Shown piece after piece: positions 47,000 to 58,744 of a stretch of DNA of 64,000 bases. Made by a program: the position numbers and the translations under genes. The notes below the pieces were generated by a model. It was not told the DNA's origin. It ran no database searches and worked only from the letters and a program-made list of their open reading frames with translations. The stretch spans positions 1 to 64,000 of the forward strand of contig WOAB01000864.1 of assembly GCA_027886185.1 (NCBI GenBank), given 5' to 3'. This DNA is from Rheum nobile (lineage: Eukaryota; Streptophyta; Magnoliopsida; Caryophyllales; Polygonaceae). Every line of letters starts with the position of its first letter. The stretch's first letter is position 1.

Positions 47000-48110
47000 A
47001 TGGTATAGCTTTAGATGTGTCGCGTTCCAACTTCTCGGGATTGGTCGTCCGTCTTTATCTTCTAATTGATATGCTCCTTGTCCGACTACTTCGGTGATTA
47101 AGTAGGGTCCTTCCCATTGTGGTGCGAGCTTTCCGTCGGATGGATTCTTGGTATTCTGGAACGCTTTCTAGAGGACCCAATCTCCGACTTTAAATGCCTT
47201 GATCCGGACGTTCTTGTTGTAACTCCTTGTGACCTGTTGTTGGAACCTGACCATCCTGATTCAGGCTCTTTCTCTGATCTCGTCCACTGTGTCTAGGTTG
47301 TATGCCAGCTCGGCGTCATTTTGCTCGTTTGTCTGAAGGTTGCAACGGGCGATCGGAACCAGTAGCTCGGCCGGGATGACCGCCTCGCTCCCGTAGACGA
47401 GGGAGAAAGGCGATTGTCCGGTCGCGTTTTTTGGAGTAGTCTTGTCGGACCAGAGAATGAATGGGAGTTCGTCTGCCCATTTGCCCTTAGCCCCAATGAG
47501 GCGTTTCTTGAGGTTGTTGATGATGATTTTGTTGCTGGATTCAGCTTGTCCGTTGGATTGCAGATACCGAGGTGTGGACGTGACCAACTTGATGTTCCAT
47601 GGGTCGCAGAAGGCTCGAGTCTTATGACTAATGAATTGGGAACCATTGTCGCACACGATTTCTGATGGGATGCCAAATCTGCACAAGATATTGTGTTTTA
47701 TGAATGAAATGACGTGTTGATCTTTTACCTCTCTGTAGGCTTCGGCTTCGATCCACTTAGAAAAGTAATCCGTCATGGCAAGGAAGAAGACTCTTTGACC
47801 CGACGCGGGCGGGAGCTTCTCGACAATGTCCATTCCCCACCTCATAAAGGGCCATGGAGCCAAAGTCGGATGGAGGAGCTCTGAAGGTCAATGACGGATG
47901 GGCGCGTGCCGCTGACAGGCGTCGCATCTCTTGGTGTACTCCATAGCGTCCTTGTTCATCGTGGGCCAGTAGTACCCGTTTTACAGGGCTTTCCCCGAGA
48001 GGCTTCGTCCGCCGGTATGGTTTCCACATTCTCCCTCGTGTAGCGATTACAAGATGCGTCCGACTTCTGGAGTCTTGAGGCATCGTAGGAGTATCCCTGT
48101 CACAGACCTT
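47000..48110 (-). pseudogene. E4 integrase
   Basis: Zinc region (GGRSLSGKAL, CDACQRHAP), then an open catalytic core of about 200 codons (47863-47261) with all three acidic residues in context: WGMDIVEKLP, VCDNGSQF and NGQAESSNK. The C-terminus (GDWVL, APQWEGPYLI, RSWNATHL) follows with a few stops. It is the best integrase core in the window, but the element has no gag or RT. Confidence 0.82.
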
Positions 48111-48143
48111 TTGTACACGATGTTATCTAGGATATCGAAAGAG

Positions 48144-48970
48144 AGTGCATTTGATAATAGAGGGAGACGGCATTGCCATTTTAGTGGGCTCGGATGTCAA
48201 AAAATTGACGTTTCGAAATGATATCTCTTCCTCAGAGAACGATAATAAAACCTTGGTCACCTCAGCGAATTTAGAATCTTTTTTCTCCTCCGGATTAGGC
48301 ACTGAAAAGAAACACATGTGAGAACAAGTTAAAGAGACATCTAGTAAAAATTCGAAAAGACAAATACAATACATGATGTCCTCCAGACGTCCCGCAAGAA
48401 GGAACAGTTGAAACCCCTCTCAAGTGACTTCTTTTCTACAAAAAAGTATCGCGATCTCCATCCGCGATCATTGAAATTGAGATTCAAGGCAATTGGTTGT
48501 CTACCCTGCCTAAGACGCAATTGGAAACGAGAAAGCCTCGAGTACTTAGGTAATAAGAATGCCAAAGTGCATCAAAATCGAAGTCAATCTCGATACTAGA
48601 AATCAGAAGGTCGACTACTCTAAGAAGACGCCATGCGTGGGGCATAACTTGGCAAGGGGCAAGATTCAAGACAACCAAGAAATTACAGACCAAGTTCGAG
48701 AAAGGAAAAGTATGACCAATTTTAAAAGGATACTCAAAGAAACAAATCCACCCATCTCGGCGCCAATCAGCACGCTCGTGAGAACAAGGGAGACGAGCAA
48801 CTGTCTTAGGGGGAAACTGACCTACTTCCAAGATAGTGTTTAACTCTGACTGAGTTAGGGTTCCGGCCAAAGAGTCTTCGGGGCTGAGAAGCTTCAAGGG
48901 GATGAAACCACTGTCCTCCTTCCGGGGCCGGAAGACAACGCCTTGCACTTCCTCGATCGCGAGAACACCA
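48144..48970 (-). pseudogene. Partial aORF copy (duplicate of E2 exons 1-2)
   Basis: Start at ATG 48970. Same frameshifts as E2 (for example the shift near 48515). It ends in exon 2 at the duplication edge, where E4 integrase DNA begins. Exons 3 and 4 are absent. Confidence 0.75.
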
Positions 48971-49255
48971 TTGTAGACGAACGGTAAGAAATTTGAATAT
49001 TTACCTGTAAAAGATGATGATTTTTTTGCCGTAAAAGGAAGATGGTGAAAAGAAAAGAACTGATCGTGTATTTAAGAAGAGAAATTGCCAACCAAATCGG
49101 TCAATGCAATGGTCCAGTAAGATTCTACCACATCATTGATTCTTTGTGACAGAATCGGCAGGAGAAGATTGCACGTAGGAGAGAAAATGATGAAAACACA
49201 ACTGTCCCATCAACCGTTTGAAATCCATTCCGGCCCAGTTGTATTTTGGGGCAAT

Positions 49256-49775
49256 TGTTGGGCTCCGATTTCTGGTGATCCATCGAGACGGACTATCTAG
49301 TAAAAAAGAGATTTTCTTCTAGAAGATCAGAGTAGGCGAGAAGTAAACGTTAGCCTTTAGCAGACGTTGGAGAGAATCCCGGCTCCACAACGTTTGTAAC
49401 GATCACCCCGAATCTCGGACGAGTTGGTTTGGATAGGTTGTAACGATAAGTTTAAATATGAAGTTGTATTGCCGTTGTAAGGGACATAATATTATCACTA
49501 CTGAATACAAGTTACAATTCACTGCTTTCTTATTTGATACTACAAATCATTTTCTAGCTCAGTTCATTATTCTAATAGTGAAGCGACCGTCGACCCAATC
49601 TCCGTATTCGATTGCTCTCTTATCCTTGGGAGATAAGCTCGTTTTATACTCGATTAATCTTATTTGTTCCATAGTTAAGTTGATTTGGATTATTGTAGAT
49701 ATATTTGATCTCATCATTGTCTAGTTTTCCTTCTTAAGGCGATTTAGGTCAGTTCGATCTTTTCGCCCCAAAACA
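49256..49775 (+). repeat. LTR of the E2 family (copy in A')
   Basis: 520 bp, TGTTGGGCTC to CCCCAAAACA, followed by CAAAT like the original. It is the duplicated 3' LTR, not a new solo LTR. Confidence 0.85.
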
Positions 49776-49861
49776 CAAATATAATCAGGATCTATAGTAG
49801 AGTATCACATGGAGTACACGTGATGTTTTATTTAGGGAAAATGCACCAAAAGACGCCTTAC

Positions 49862-50530
49862 GAACTTTCATTAACTGAATATTTCAAAGCCACATTCCAA
49901 ACTTCTCTAGGGAGAGAAAAATCCTAGGATCTAAAACCAAGAGTCCATGGTTGAAGTCTAGCAAGTTTATGGGCAACACAATTCTCATATCTTCTAGTAT
50001 GAGACAACCAAATTCTACTAAAATTACCGGAAATCAGCAAGATTTCTTGGACCACCATCATAATCGCGTGCAGGCATATGTCCTTCTCCAAGATTTGGAT
50101 AATATTAAGGAAATCACTTTCCACCATAAGGTTTTGAAACCCATGAGCAAGAGCAAGCTGAAGACCCTTGAAAATTGCATACGCCTCAACAAGAAGGGGT
50201 TGTTGATGGTTGGGCGATTAATCCGAGACAACAACAATGATAGCTCCTTTGTGATCCCTAATAATAGCTCTGTAGCCAATACCCTTCTCCTCCATCATAG
50301 ATGCATCAACATTCAGCTTGGCTTCCCTTCAGGAGGAGGTAACCACCTCGTTTGTTGGCCTATGCTCCTAACCGAATGAGAAATGGAGGAACCCTTAATC
50401 TCATTCGCCAATGAAATACATTCTTCAAAGACCACCACTTCAGTCTTGAAATTTCCTTCGAAGACAAAGGAGTTCTTTCTATTCCACAAACTCTAAATTC
50501 CAATCACAAAAAGTGAAAACTCTCCCACCG
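49862..50530 (-). pseudogene. LINE-type RNase H-like fragment (copy in A')
   Basis: Duplicate of 38200-38885 with small changes, including a 3-bp deletion (one Lys fewer, VLEKKDI versus ILEKDI). Confidence 0.7.
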
Positions 50531-50579
50531 TAAGCTTAAAGGCCATTCCATGGATCCAGTCGACCCCTTCTGATGAGGG

Positions 50580-50844
50580 GTTTATCGTAGACACCTATCA
50601 AATAACCTCAAAAACCTAACTAACGTAGTAGGATAAATAAGGATCGATCCCACAGGGAGATAAGCAATCTTCCTATCAACAAAGGTTGTATGCCAATAGT
50701 AACAAAAGGGGGGATTTAGATTTGTATCAAGTAACAATGTAAATCAATACAAAATATGTAATCAATGGGTGAGAAGTAACTTAGCCAGACAAATATCCAC
50801 ACTTCAGTTTGATTGGTTGATCCTAGATTATCTCCAATTCCTAC
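50580..50844 (-). repeat. Dispersed repeat R, 3' half (interrupted by E5)
   Basis: It continues at 59373-59940. The two halves are separated exactly by E5 and its CCTAC target duplication. Confidence 0.65.
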
Positions 50845-51472
50845 TGTTGGGCCATGATTTTAGTTGGCCTTCAGAAGAGGCAACCCAATACGCGAAGACA
50901 CTTCTTGACGATGAAGCGACCAGGCGATGAAGCAACCAGACGACAAAGATACCAAAATCAAACAATGGGAGCCAAGGACAAGACAGCGCCATGATCGGAA
51001 GCGTTACAAAAATGTCCAGATCCCATGCAACGACTACGAGCCTGCAAGATCAAAGTCATAAATGTCATAAGATTATGGCATATCCAGCAATTAAAGTCGA
51101 CCAGCGAAGATCACGGATGAGTAAATGCCCGAATCTTTCTAGAGATTGAATGTATATAAAGGGTTCTCTGAAGATCATTGAAAAGGACAAGTACGCTCGA
51201 ACATAATACAATCAACATCATTTTTCTCTCTATATTCATCCAAGTTCATTGGTTCGGAATCATTGTTCTAGCATTTAGACGTCCGACAACCTTTACCTTT
51301 GGTTCGATCGACCCCCTACTCGAAGGGGACAAGCAAGTTTCCACGTTATTTCTAGTTCATTACATTCCATTTTTTATTTGATTCGGATTATCTAGATATC
51401 ATCGATCTAATTGTTGTCTAGTTGCCCTTCTTTAAGCGATTCAGGTCGGTTCGATCTTTTTCGCCCAAAACA
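50845..51472 (+). repeat. E5 5' LTR
   Basis: 628 bp. TATA box TATATAAA at 51153-51160. Few differences from the 3' LTR are seen by eye, which suggests a moderately recent insertion. Confidence 0.9.
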
Positions 51473-51475
51473 ATT

Positions 51476-51492
51476 TGGCGCCCACCGTGGGG
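51476..51492 (+). other. E5 primer-binding site
   Basis: TGGCGCCCACCGTGGGG starts three bases after the LTR end. The same in E3. Confidence 0.72.
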
Positions 51493-51542
51493 CATCTAGC
51501 CAATCAACAATCCAATCATCAAAACCAAAGCTCGTCCCACCA

Positions 51543-53078
51543 TGACTAGCTCAGAGAACGCCGTGATCTCCAACGAAGATCCAACCCAGAGCAACATTCA
51601 AATCGAGAATCAGGAAGAAAACGTCATCGTCTAACCTGTTGCAGAATCGCGGATACAAGATCTTGCAAAATCCATGAGCGTCCTTCAGGAAGAACTGGCC
51701 CAACAACGGACCAGAACCGAAACGCTAAGTACTCAATCTGAATTACAAATTTCTCGACTAACCCGTGAGAACGAATTTCTAAGATCACAGGTACAGACGT
51801 CCTCATCAATTCCCAGAGGATCAAGACGTATAGTCAACACAGAAGGACTGTCCATGTGACTCGATCTGGACGGAGGAGACGTAGCTCCCGCAATAGAGAC
51901 CAATGCTTCCCAGCATACTGGTACGTTTCAGACCCCTCCAGTCACCCTTGTTATGACTAACATGCCAAACTCTATGGCTGAGCCCCTCGGGACTTGAGCA
52001 GCCCATCCACAGGCAACAGGACCGGTCGATCTCCAAGCCCGCATACAACAAGCCTTCAATGAGCACATGAAGACTCTAGACGACCGTATCGTACGGATCC
52101 CAGGAGTCCCCCAGCCGATCGAGAGAGAGGCAATCGACGGATACGAAGACTCGCCTTTCACAGAGGCGATTGCACGCGTCGAGATTCCAAAAAAGTTCTA
52201 CGTCCCCAACATGTCCAACTACGATGGGACCGGGGACCCGGACGACCACGTTTCAATTTACAAGCAAAAATTAATGACTATTTCGAATCCTAGAGGGAAC
52301 CGTGAAGCAGTCATGTGCAAAAGCTTTGGCATGACTCTCGTAGGACCCGCACTAACCTGGCTCATGCATTTACCACAGGGTTCCATCGCTTTCTTTGCCG
52401 ACCTGGTCAATTCATTCAAAAGACAGTTCGCCAGCAGTCGTCGATTAGAAAAACAGTCAAGCGACCTATACAGGATCGTTCAGAGATGCAGCGAGCCCCT
52501 GAGGGACTATCTTAACAGGTACAACAAGGAAAAGGTCGTTATCCCGCACTTTGACGTCCCAACGTCGATCGAAGCATTTCGCCGAGGACTGGTCAGAGGT
52601 AGTGAACTCTACCGCGAGCTGACCAAGTACCTATGCCGAAGTTTCGAAGACGTACAAGCCAAGACCATGGAACAAGTCAGACTCCAAAAAAGACGAGGAA
52701 CCCTCCAAGACAAACAAGAGTCCCGATCGAACTGACCGAAAGGCATCTTCGGACGGTCGGCATGATCGGAGATACCAACCATACCCAAAAGGTCGAAACG
52801 ACCACAGTCAGGTAAAAAAAAATTTCGACATGACCCAGGATTGGCGAAACAACCCCGCTCTTTCCCCGAAGCTTTACTCCTACAACTTCAGCATATCCGT
52901 ATCGGAGCTCGTAAAAAGCTTTGACAAGTATGGAAAGGAAGTGAGGTGGCATCGGAAGAACGACAAGCCAGACGCTAGGAAAGACATGAACCGATGGTGT
53001 GAGGTTCACGAAGATCATGGACACTCGACGGACGAATGCATAGCCCTTCGCAAAGAAGTCGCGAGACTCCTCGCGTAA
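51543..53078 (+). pseudogene. E5 gag remnant
   Basis: Start ATG 51543 (MTSSENAVISN). Stops at about 51632, 51857 and 51996. The gag core is open from 52067 to 52735 (YDGTGDPDDHVSIYKQ, LRDYLNRYNKEK). The C-terminal part (52830-53078) ends with the C-X2-H-X4-H-X4-C knuckle in WCEVHEDHGHSTDEC. Confidence 0.82.
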
Positions 53079-53291
53079 GGGTTACTACGCGACGTCATCT
53101 CAGATAAAGCCAAAGAAACCCTCGATCGAAGGGACAAGGTAACATCTGACAAACCGTCCTCTCCGATTCCTACAAAAATTGTTAACATCATTTCAGGAGG
53201 GTCGGACGTATGTGGAAACACGTACTCAGCCGCCAAAATACATGCTCGAGGAAGCAGAGGCAACAAACCAGCCCAGGTAGAGACAAGACAG

Positions 53292-53801
53292 TTGCAAATC
53301 TCCGACGCTCCGACCATCACCTTCGACGACTCGGAGGCTCAAGAGCTGGGCGACCACCATGACGGTTTGGTAATGTCACTGTCAATTAGCAATTGCCTTA
53401 TCCATTGCATTCTAATTGACACAGGTAGCTCCACCAACTTGTTGACACTGGACGCCTTAAAAGGGATGGGTTTAAGCGAGGACGACTTAACCAGAAACTC
53501 CACCACATTAGTCGAATTCAGTGGAGAAGTTAAGTACACCCAGGGTGAAATCGTGTTAACAACGTACGCCGGTGGAGTCAACCAACAGGTAAAATTCTTA
53601 ATACTCGACTGCCCATCCCCATACAATGCAATCCTTGGCAAACCATGGATCCACGCCATGAAAGTTGTACCTTCCACTTACCACCAGACAATAAAATTTC
53701 CTACCAAGTGGGAGGTACAGGAAATAAAAGGCGACCAGAGAGCCGCCAAGGAATGTTACGTCACTTCAATGAAAGGGGCAGTCGACAAATCATCCGCATA
53801 G
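53292..53801 (+). pseudogene. E5 protease
   Basis: Open frame with LIDTGSSTNLL and ILGKPWIH. Active-site DTG intact. Isolated from gag and RT by stops. Confidence 0.8.
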
Positions 53802-53811
53802 CAATCATAGT

Positions 53812-55887
53812 ATGGCGAAGGGATCCCACGTCGAACCAGAAACGGAACAACTCGATGAGATCGCGTTAGATCCCTCAAATCCAACACAAACAGTAAGGGT
53901 CAAATCAAATCTAAACGATTCGACTAGAGTAGATCCCACGTACCCTCCAGTCAAGCAAAAAAGGAGAAAGTTCACGCCCGAGCGCAACAAAGTCGTGGAC
54001 GATGAAGTAAAAAACCTACTTGAGACAGGTAGAATAAGGGAGGTGAAATATCCCGACTGGTTAGTAAACGTCGTCGTGGTCCAAAAGAAGAACGGGAAGT
54101 GGAGAGTGTGTATCGACTTCACAGATCTAAACAAAGCCTGTCCAAAGGACTCTTTTTCACTACCACACATCGACGCAATGGTTGACGCGACCGCTAGGCA
54201 CGAAATGCTGACATTCATGGACGCGTTCAGTGGATACAATCAAATCATCATGGACCCCGAGGATCAAGAGAAGACAGCCTTCCTAACAAGCCAAGGTACG
54301 TACTGCTATAAAGTAATGCCCTTCGGACTAAAAAATGCAGGGGCCACGTACCAAAGGTTGGTGAACAAGATGTTCAAAGAACAGATCGGCGACACCATGG
54401 AAGTATACATCGGTGACATGCTCGTCAAATCCAAAGCAGCGGGGGACCATATCGAACACCTTAAGGAAGCCTTCGAGGTACTTAAAAGGTACAACATGAA
54501 GTTAAACCCGACCAAATGCTCTTTCGGAGTGTCCTCATGAAAATTCTTAGGCTACATGGTCACTCAAAGAGGGATCGAAGCTAGTCCCGACCAGATCAGG
54601 GTAGTCATCAACCTCAGGTCCCCCCGGTGCGTTAAGGACGTCCAAAAGTTGACAGGGCGGACAGCAGTGTTGAATAGATTCATATCCAAGTCTTCGGATA
54701 AATGCAAGCTCTTCTACGAGGCCCTGAAAAAGAAAAAAATGTTTGACTGGATGGCTACACACGAGCAGGCTTTCCAAGACCTAAAGGCATATTTAGCAAG
54801 TCCACTCCTACTAGCCAAACCAAAAGACGACGAGCCATTACCACTTTATTTAGCCGTATCAGAATCAGCGGTCAGCGCAGTACTGACAAGGGAAGAAGAA
54901 GGTAAACAATCGTCGGTCTACTATGTGAGTCACTCCTTACTACCCGCCGAAACCAGGTACACACCACTTGAAAAGTTGGTCTTAGCATTAGTCATGGCCT
55001 CGAATAAACTACGACCCTACTTCGAATCACATGCTATTATTGTGAGAACTAACCATCCCATGAAGACAGTCATGAGGAAACCAGAATTTATAGGACGAAT
55101 GGCCAAATGGGCCATACATCTCAGCGGATTCGACATCGACTACGAGCCAAGGACGGCGATCAAATCTCAAGCTCTAGCCGACTTTGTGACCGATTTCAGC
55201 CCAACACTGGAACAAGAAGCCACGAAAGAAGTCAAAAAGCTAAAAGACGAAGAAAACAGGGGCACGTGGCAACTCCATACAGACGGAGCGTCAAAGTTAA
55301 GGAGAGTCGGCTTAGGCGTCGTGCTAAAATCGCCACAGAGGGATCATATAGCCCAAGCTGTGAGATGTGAATGGGACGCGACCAACAACGAAGCAGAATA
55401 TGAATCCCTCGTGTTCGGATTAACGCTCGCACACGACCTCGTGATCCTGGACCTAGAAGTAACATGCGACCCCTTCTTAATCGTCAACCAAGTGCAAGGT
55501 TCGTACGCCGCCAAAGACGACAGAATGATGGCATACCTTGATGTCGTCAAAAAGCTGGCAAGCAAATTCCAAAAATTCACTATACGACAAGTCCTACACG
55601 ACCTCAACATGCAAGCCGACGCTCTAGCGAACCTTGGCTCCACCTTGCATCCTAACGACTTCTCTACCATTCCGCTGGCACATGTCACCACACCAGCCGT
55701 CCCCAAAATCCTCAAAACACCTAGTCCCAACAACATCCAAACAGCGGACGAACTACCCCTAGAAGAAGTCGTCTCAGCAGAGGCAGGCGACCATACAGAA
55801 GAAGACTTGGTAGGCGACCAAGACGATTGGACCACCCCCTATATCAAGTGGCTCAGAGATGGAACTCTCCCAACAGACAAAGCATAA
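53812..55887 (+). pseudogene. E5 reverse transcriptase and RNase H
   Basis: A nearly continuous frame. The palm has WRVCIDFTDLNKACPKDSF and MPFGLKNAGATYQ, but the catalytic motif is YIGD (about 54409), as in E3. One TGA at 54538-54540 replaces a Trp. From 54556 the thumb, connection and RNase H (HTDGASKLRRVGLGVVLKSP, NNEAEYESLVFGLTLA) are open to 55887. Without the paired aspartates polymerase activity is not expected. Confidence 0.85.
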
Positions 55888-55946
55888 GCTAAAAGACTCA
55901 AGGTACAAGCCGTAACCTTTGATTTTAAAGATAACGTACTGTTCCA

Positions 55947-56336
55947 ATGATCTGTCACAGGTTTATACCTACGCTGCCTCGAAACATCCGAAGTACGACG
56001 CGTTTTGCAATCCTTGCACGACAGAGAATGTGGAACCACACCGGAGGACGAAGCCTATCTGGTAAAGCTCTCAAGACAGGCTACTACTGGCCCATAATGA
56101 ACAAAGATGCGACAGAATACGTCCGAAGATGCGACGCCTGCCAACGACATGCGCCCGTCATACGCCAACCATCAGAAATGCTGCATCCGACCCTGGCCCC
56201 ATGTCCCTTCATGCGATGGGGGATGGACATCATCGGGAAATTACCACCAGCGTCGGGACAATGCGTCTACTTTTTAGCCATGACTGACTATGCAAGGATG
56301 ACCATTTGTAAAGCATGCCACGACAAGATTCATTAG
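55947..56336 (+). pseudogene. E5 integrase, catalytic core deleted
   Basis: The HHCC region (TGYYWPIMNKD, RRCDACQRHAP) and the first core aspartate (WGMDIIGKLP) are present. At AMTDY the frame jumps to unrelated ARMTICKACHDKIH and stops, removing the second D, the E and the whole C-terminal domain. Confidence 0.82.
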
Positions 56337-56404
56337 AAAGGGTCCAACAAAACGCATAGACACAAATGCAAGGACGACCCTTTGTAAAGCATGTCACGAC
56401 AATG
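56292..56404 (+). repeat. Pair of about 35-bp direct repeats at the integrase deletion
   Basis: The segment beginning GCAAGGATGACCATTTGTAA at 56292 recurs with three differences at about 56370. The first copy joins directly to truncated integrase. Confidence 0.65.
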
Positions 56405-56558
56405 AAACAAAGTCTAAACTTCTGCTATGTCTACACTAGATAAGTCGACGGCCTCGGTGCACAAAACAACAAAGTCTACCCATAAAATAGAACACGCATA
56501 GACGAACGCGAAACAAACACAAGGTACTTCGAAAACAAATAAAACGTTTACAAAACAC

Positions 56559-56584
56559 GCGACCCGCGATGATAGACGGGTCGC
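56559..56584. promoter_or_regulatory. Conserved inverted repeat 3' of the aORF (E5)
   Basis: Arms GCGACCCG and CGGGTCGC, 88 bp beyond the aORF stop (56672). Equivalent to 46338-46363 in the opposite orientation. Confidence 0.6.
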
Positions 56585-56671
56585 CAAAACATTGTCCATC
56601 CCATATCTACAATGGGGCACAACATACACAAAAGAACAAAGGGAAACGATGTCTTTCGTCTAAAACAAAGA

Positions 56672-58461
56672 TCAAGACTCGCCTGACCTTTCACAAACTT
56701 CAACATGAGTGACATCCTGGCCCTCGGCCGCTTCAGGGAGCTCCTTTGTCACCTCTCTGACAACTTCCTCGACCGCCACGGGAACAACTTCCTCTCCATG
56801 CTCGTCTTCACCAAGTCCCATCAGCTTGAACAGCTCATTGCCAGGATTGCCACCAGGGTACAAAAGATCCATGTTCTCCCTCGCATCCTCGATGTTCCAA
56901 GACGACTGACCCCCTGAGGCATACTCCTCCATCATCTCAATACGGGACTTGAGGTAGAAATACGTCCCGACGTCAGTAGCGATTTGGGCATCCTTTAGGC
57001 GAGCATCATCGACACTGTGCTCTAGATCCCCAAAACGGGCCTGCAACTCGACCAAACTCTTCTCGGTCTCCACTAGCTTCTTCTCAGCCGACGCCCGCTT
57101 GCTCTCGGCCGCCTTGACATGTCCATTAACCACCTCTAGCCGGCTCTCGACCTCGGCAACACGCTTCTCAGCACTATCACTCAACTCTTGCAAAGAAGAA
57201 AAGGAGACAACCCAATACTGAAGAGCCTATGAAAGCAACAAAACATATGTTAAAACACAAACACATTATGAGAAGACACTTCAAAAGCAAAGTTGTCTTT
57301 TTACTTACTCGCCAAGTGGCTGCCCCAGCCTCGTCAATACAATCAACAGGGTGGAAGTCACCAATCTCCTTCTTAGCCTCGGAATCCAAAGTATGAAGCA
57401 AGTCTCCCAGATCTCTCTTCTTCACCATGCCCACAGAAAGCTCTGGAACGTCCGTCGCCTTCCTCTTTGCCCCTGAGGTTTTAGACGATGGCGAGTCCAA
57501 AGCCACGATCTTAGCTGACGAGAGGGCCTTAGCGTTCAACTTAGCCGACGGAGATGCCTTCACTGCCAGGCAAGTACAAACGAATAAGCATATGGTTGCT
57601 ACAAAGACCACCCACATGCATACCTTAAGGAACAAGCACGTGCTATTGGTAACGGAAGTAGATGGAGTCGCCATATTCGGAGGAAGGGCTAAGTAGTTCA
57701 CGTTCTTGAACGATCGATCGGCCTCAGAAAAAGCAAGAAAAGCCCCAGTGACAACGGCGAAATCAGAATCCGTCTCCTCCTCCGGACTAGGTACTGAAAA
57801 AAAAAACACGTAAGCATCGGTTAACAAAGACGCCGAAGCATACGAAGAACAAAGACTAACACAATACATGTCGTTCTCCAAACATCACGCAAAAAAGAGC
57901 AGTTGAAACCCCCTCAAGCGATTTTCTTTCAACAAAGAAGAAACGTGACCTCCATCCACGGTCATTAACATTAAGGTTTAAAGCAATTTGTTGCCTATCC
58001 GGTCTAAGACGTAGTTGGAAACGAGAAGAGCCCCGACTACTCAAGTAGTATTAATACCAGAGAGCATCAAAATCAATTTCGATACTAGACACCAAAAGAT
58101 CAACTACCCTAAGAAGGCGCCATGCATGCGGCATCACCTGACCCGGAGCAAGGTTGAGAACAGACAAGAAATTTCTCACCAGATTCGAGAAAGGAACAGA
58201 GTGACCAATCCTGAAAGGGTACGCGAAAAAACAAATCCACCCATCACGACACCAGTCGGCCTGCTCCTGGGGCAGAGGAAAATGAGCCACCGTCTCAGAG
58301 GGAAATTGACCCACTTCCAGAATCGTCTCCAACTCTGATTGGGTTAGGGTTCCGGCCAAAGAATCCTCTGCACTGAGGAGGTTTGAGGGGGAGAAATCAC
58401 TACTCTTTCCGACGACGCCGGAAAGAAAGGCCCTGGACTTCCTTGACTTCGAAGACGACAT
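56672..58461 (-). pseudogene. E5 aORF (antisense spliced gene)
   Basis: Starts at ATG 58461 (MSSSKSRKSRAFLSG). Exon 1 has CRDGWICFFAYPFRIGHSVPFSN and VMPHAWRLLRV, with one nonsense codon at 58053-58051. Exon 2 begins near 57789 after a TTTTTTTCAG acceptor (PSPEEETDSDFAVVTGAF). Exon 3 (to about 57310) has SSKTSGAKRKATDV and CIDEAGAATWR before GTAAGT. Exon 4 (to 56672) is an unbroken coiled coil with SRIEMMEEYASGGQSSW and an acidic tail ending CERSGES. The exon plan equals that of E4. Confidence 0.75.
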
Positions 58462-58744
58462 AGTACAAACGCAAAGGAAAACAAACTGGGAAAAAGATCT
58501 TTTACCTTCAAATGAAAAGACCTTTCGAGAGTCCAAAAGAGATGATGATGAAAAGAAAGGGAAGTGATGGCCATTTATGGGAAACTGTTTAAAACCGCAG
58601 TCAAGCCCGGCAACCAATAAGGAGGAGACACGTCATCGATCCTCTGCAACAAATCTCCCAAGAGAAGATCACGTCCAAGAGAGGAAGGAATCCAACCGTC
58701 CCTCAAACTGCCATCTCTGGCCCATCTCGATTCCTTGGGGCAAT

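Larger units (their letters stand above)
43574..48143 (-). mobile_element. E4: fragment of a Tat/Retand-type gypsy element
   Basis: Minus-strand integrase (about 48110-47000), a plus-strand aORF (44351-46270), a purine tract and a partial 3' LTR (about 43574-44066, start GTTGGGACC read on the minus strand after CCCCGAGTT...). It lies between the two copies of the 7-kb duplication. Its LTR differs from those of E1, E2 and E3/E5, so it is a separate family. Confidence 0.72.
48144..55140. repeat. Segmental duplication, copy A'
   Basis: Direct copy of 36486-43484 (6997 versus 6999 bp), with scattered substitutions and small indels. The left edge abuts E4 integrase; on the right E5 simply continues, so A' preserves the fuller context. 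Confidence 0.85.
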
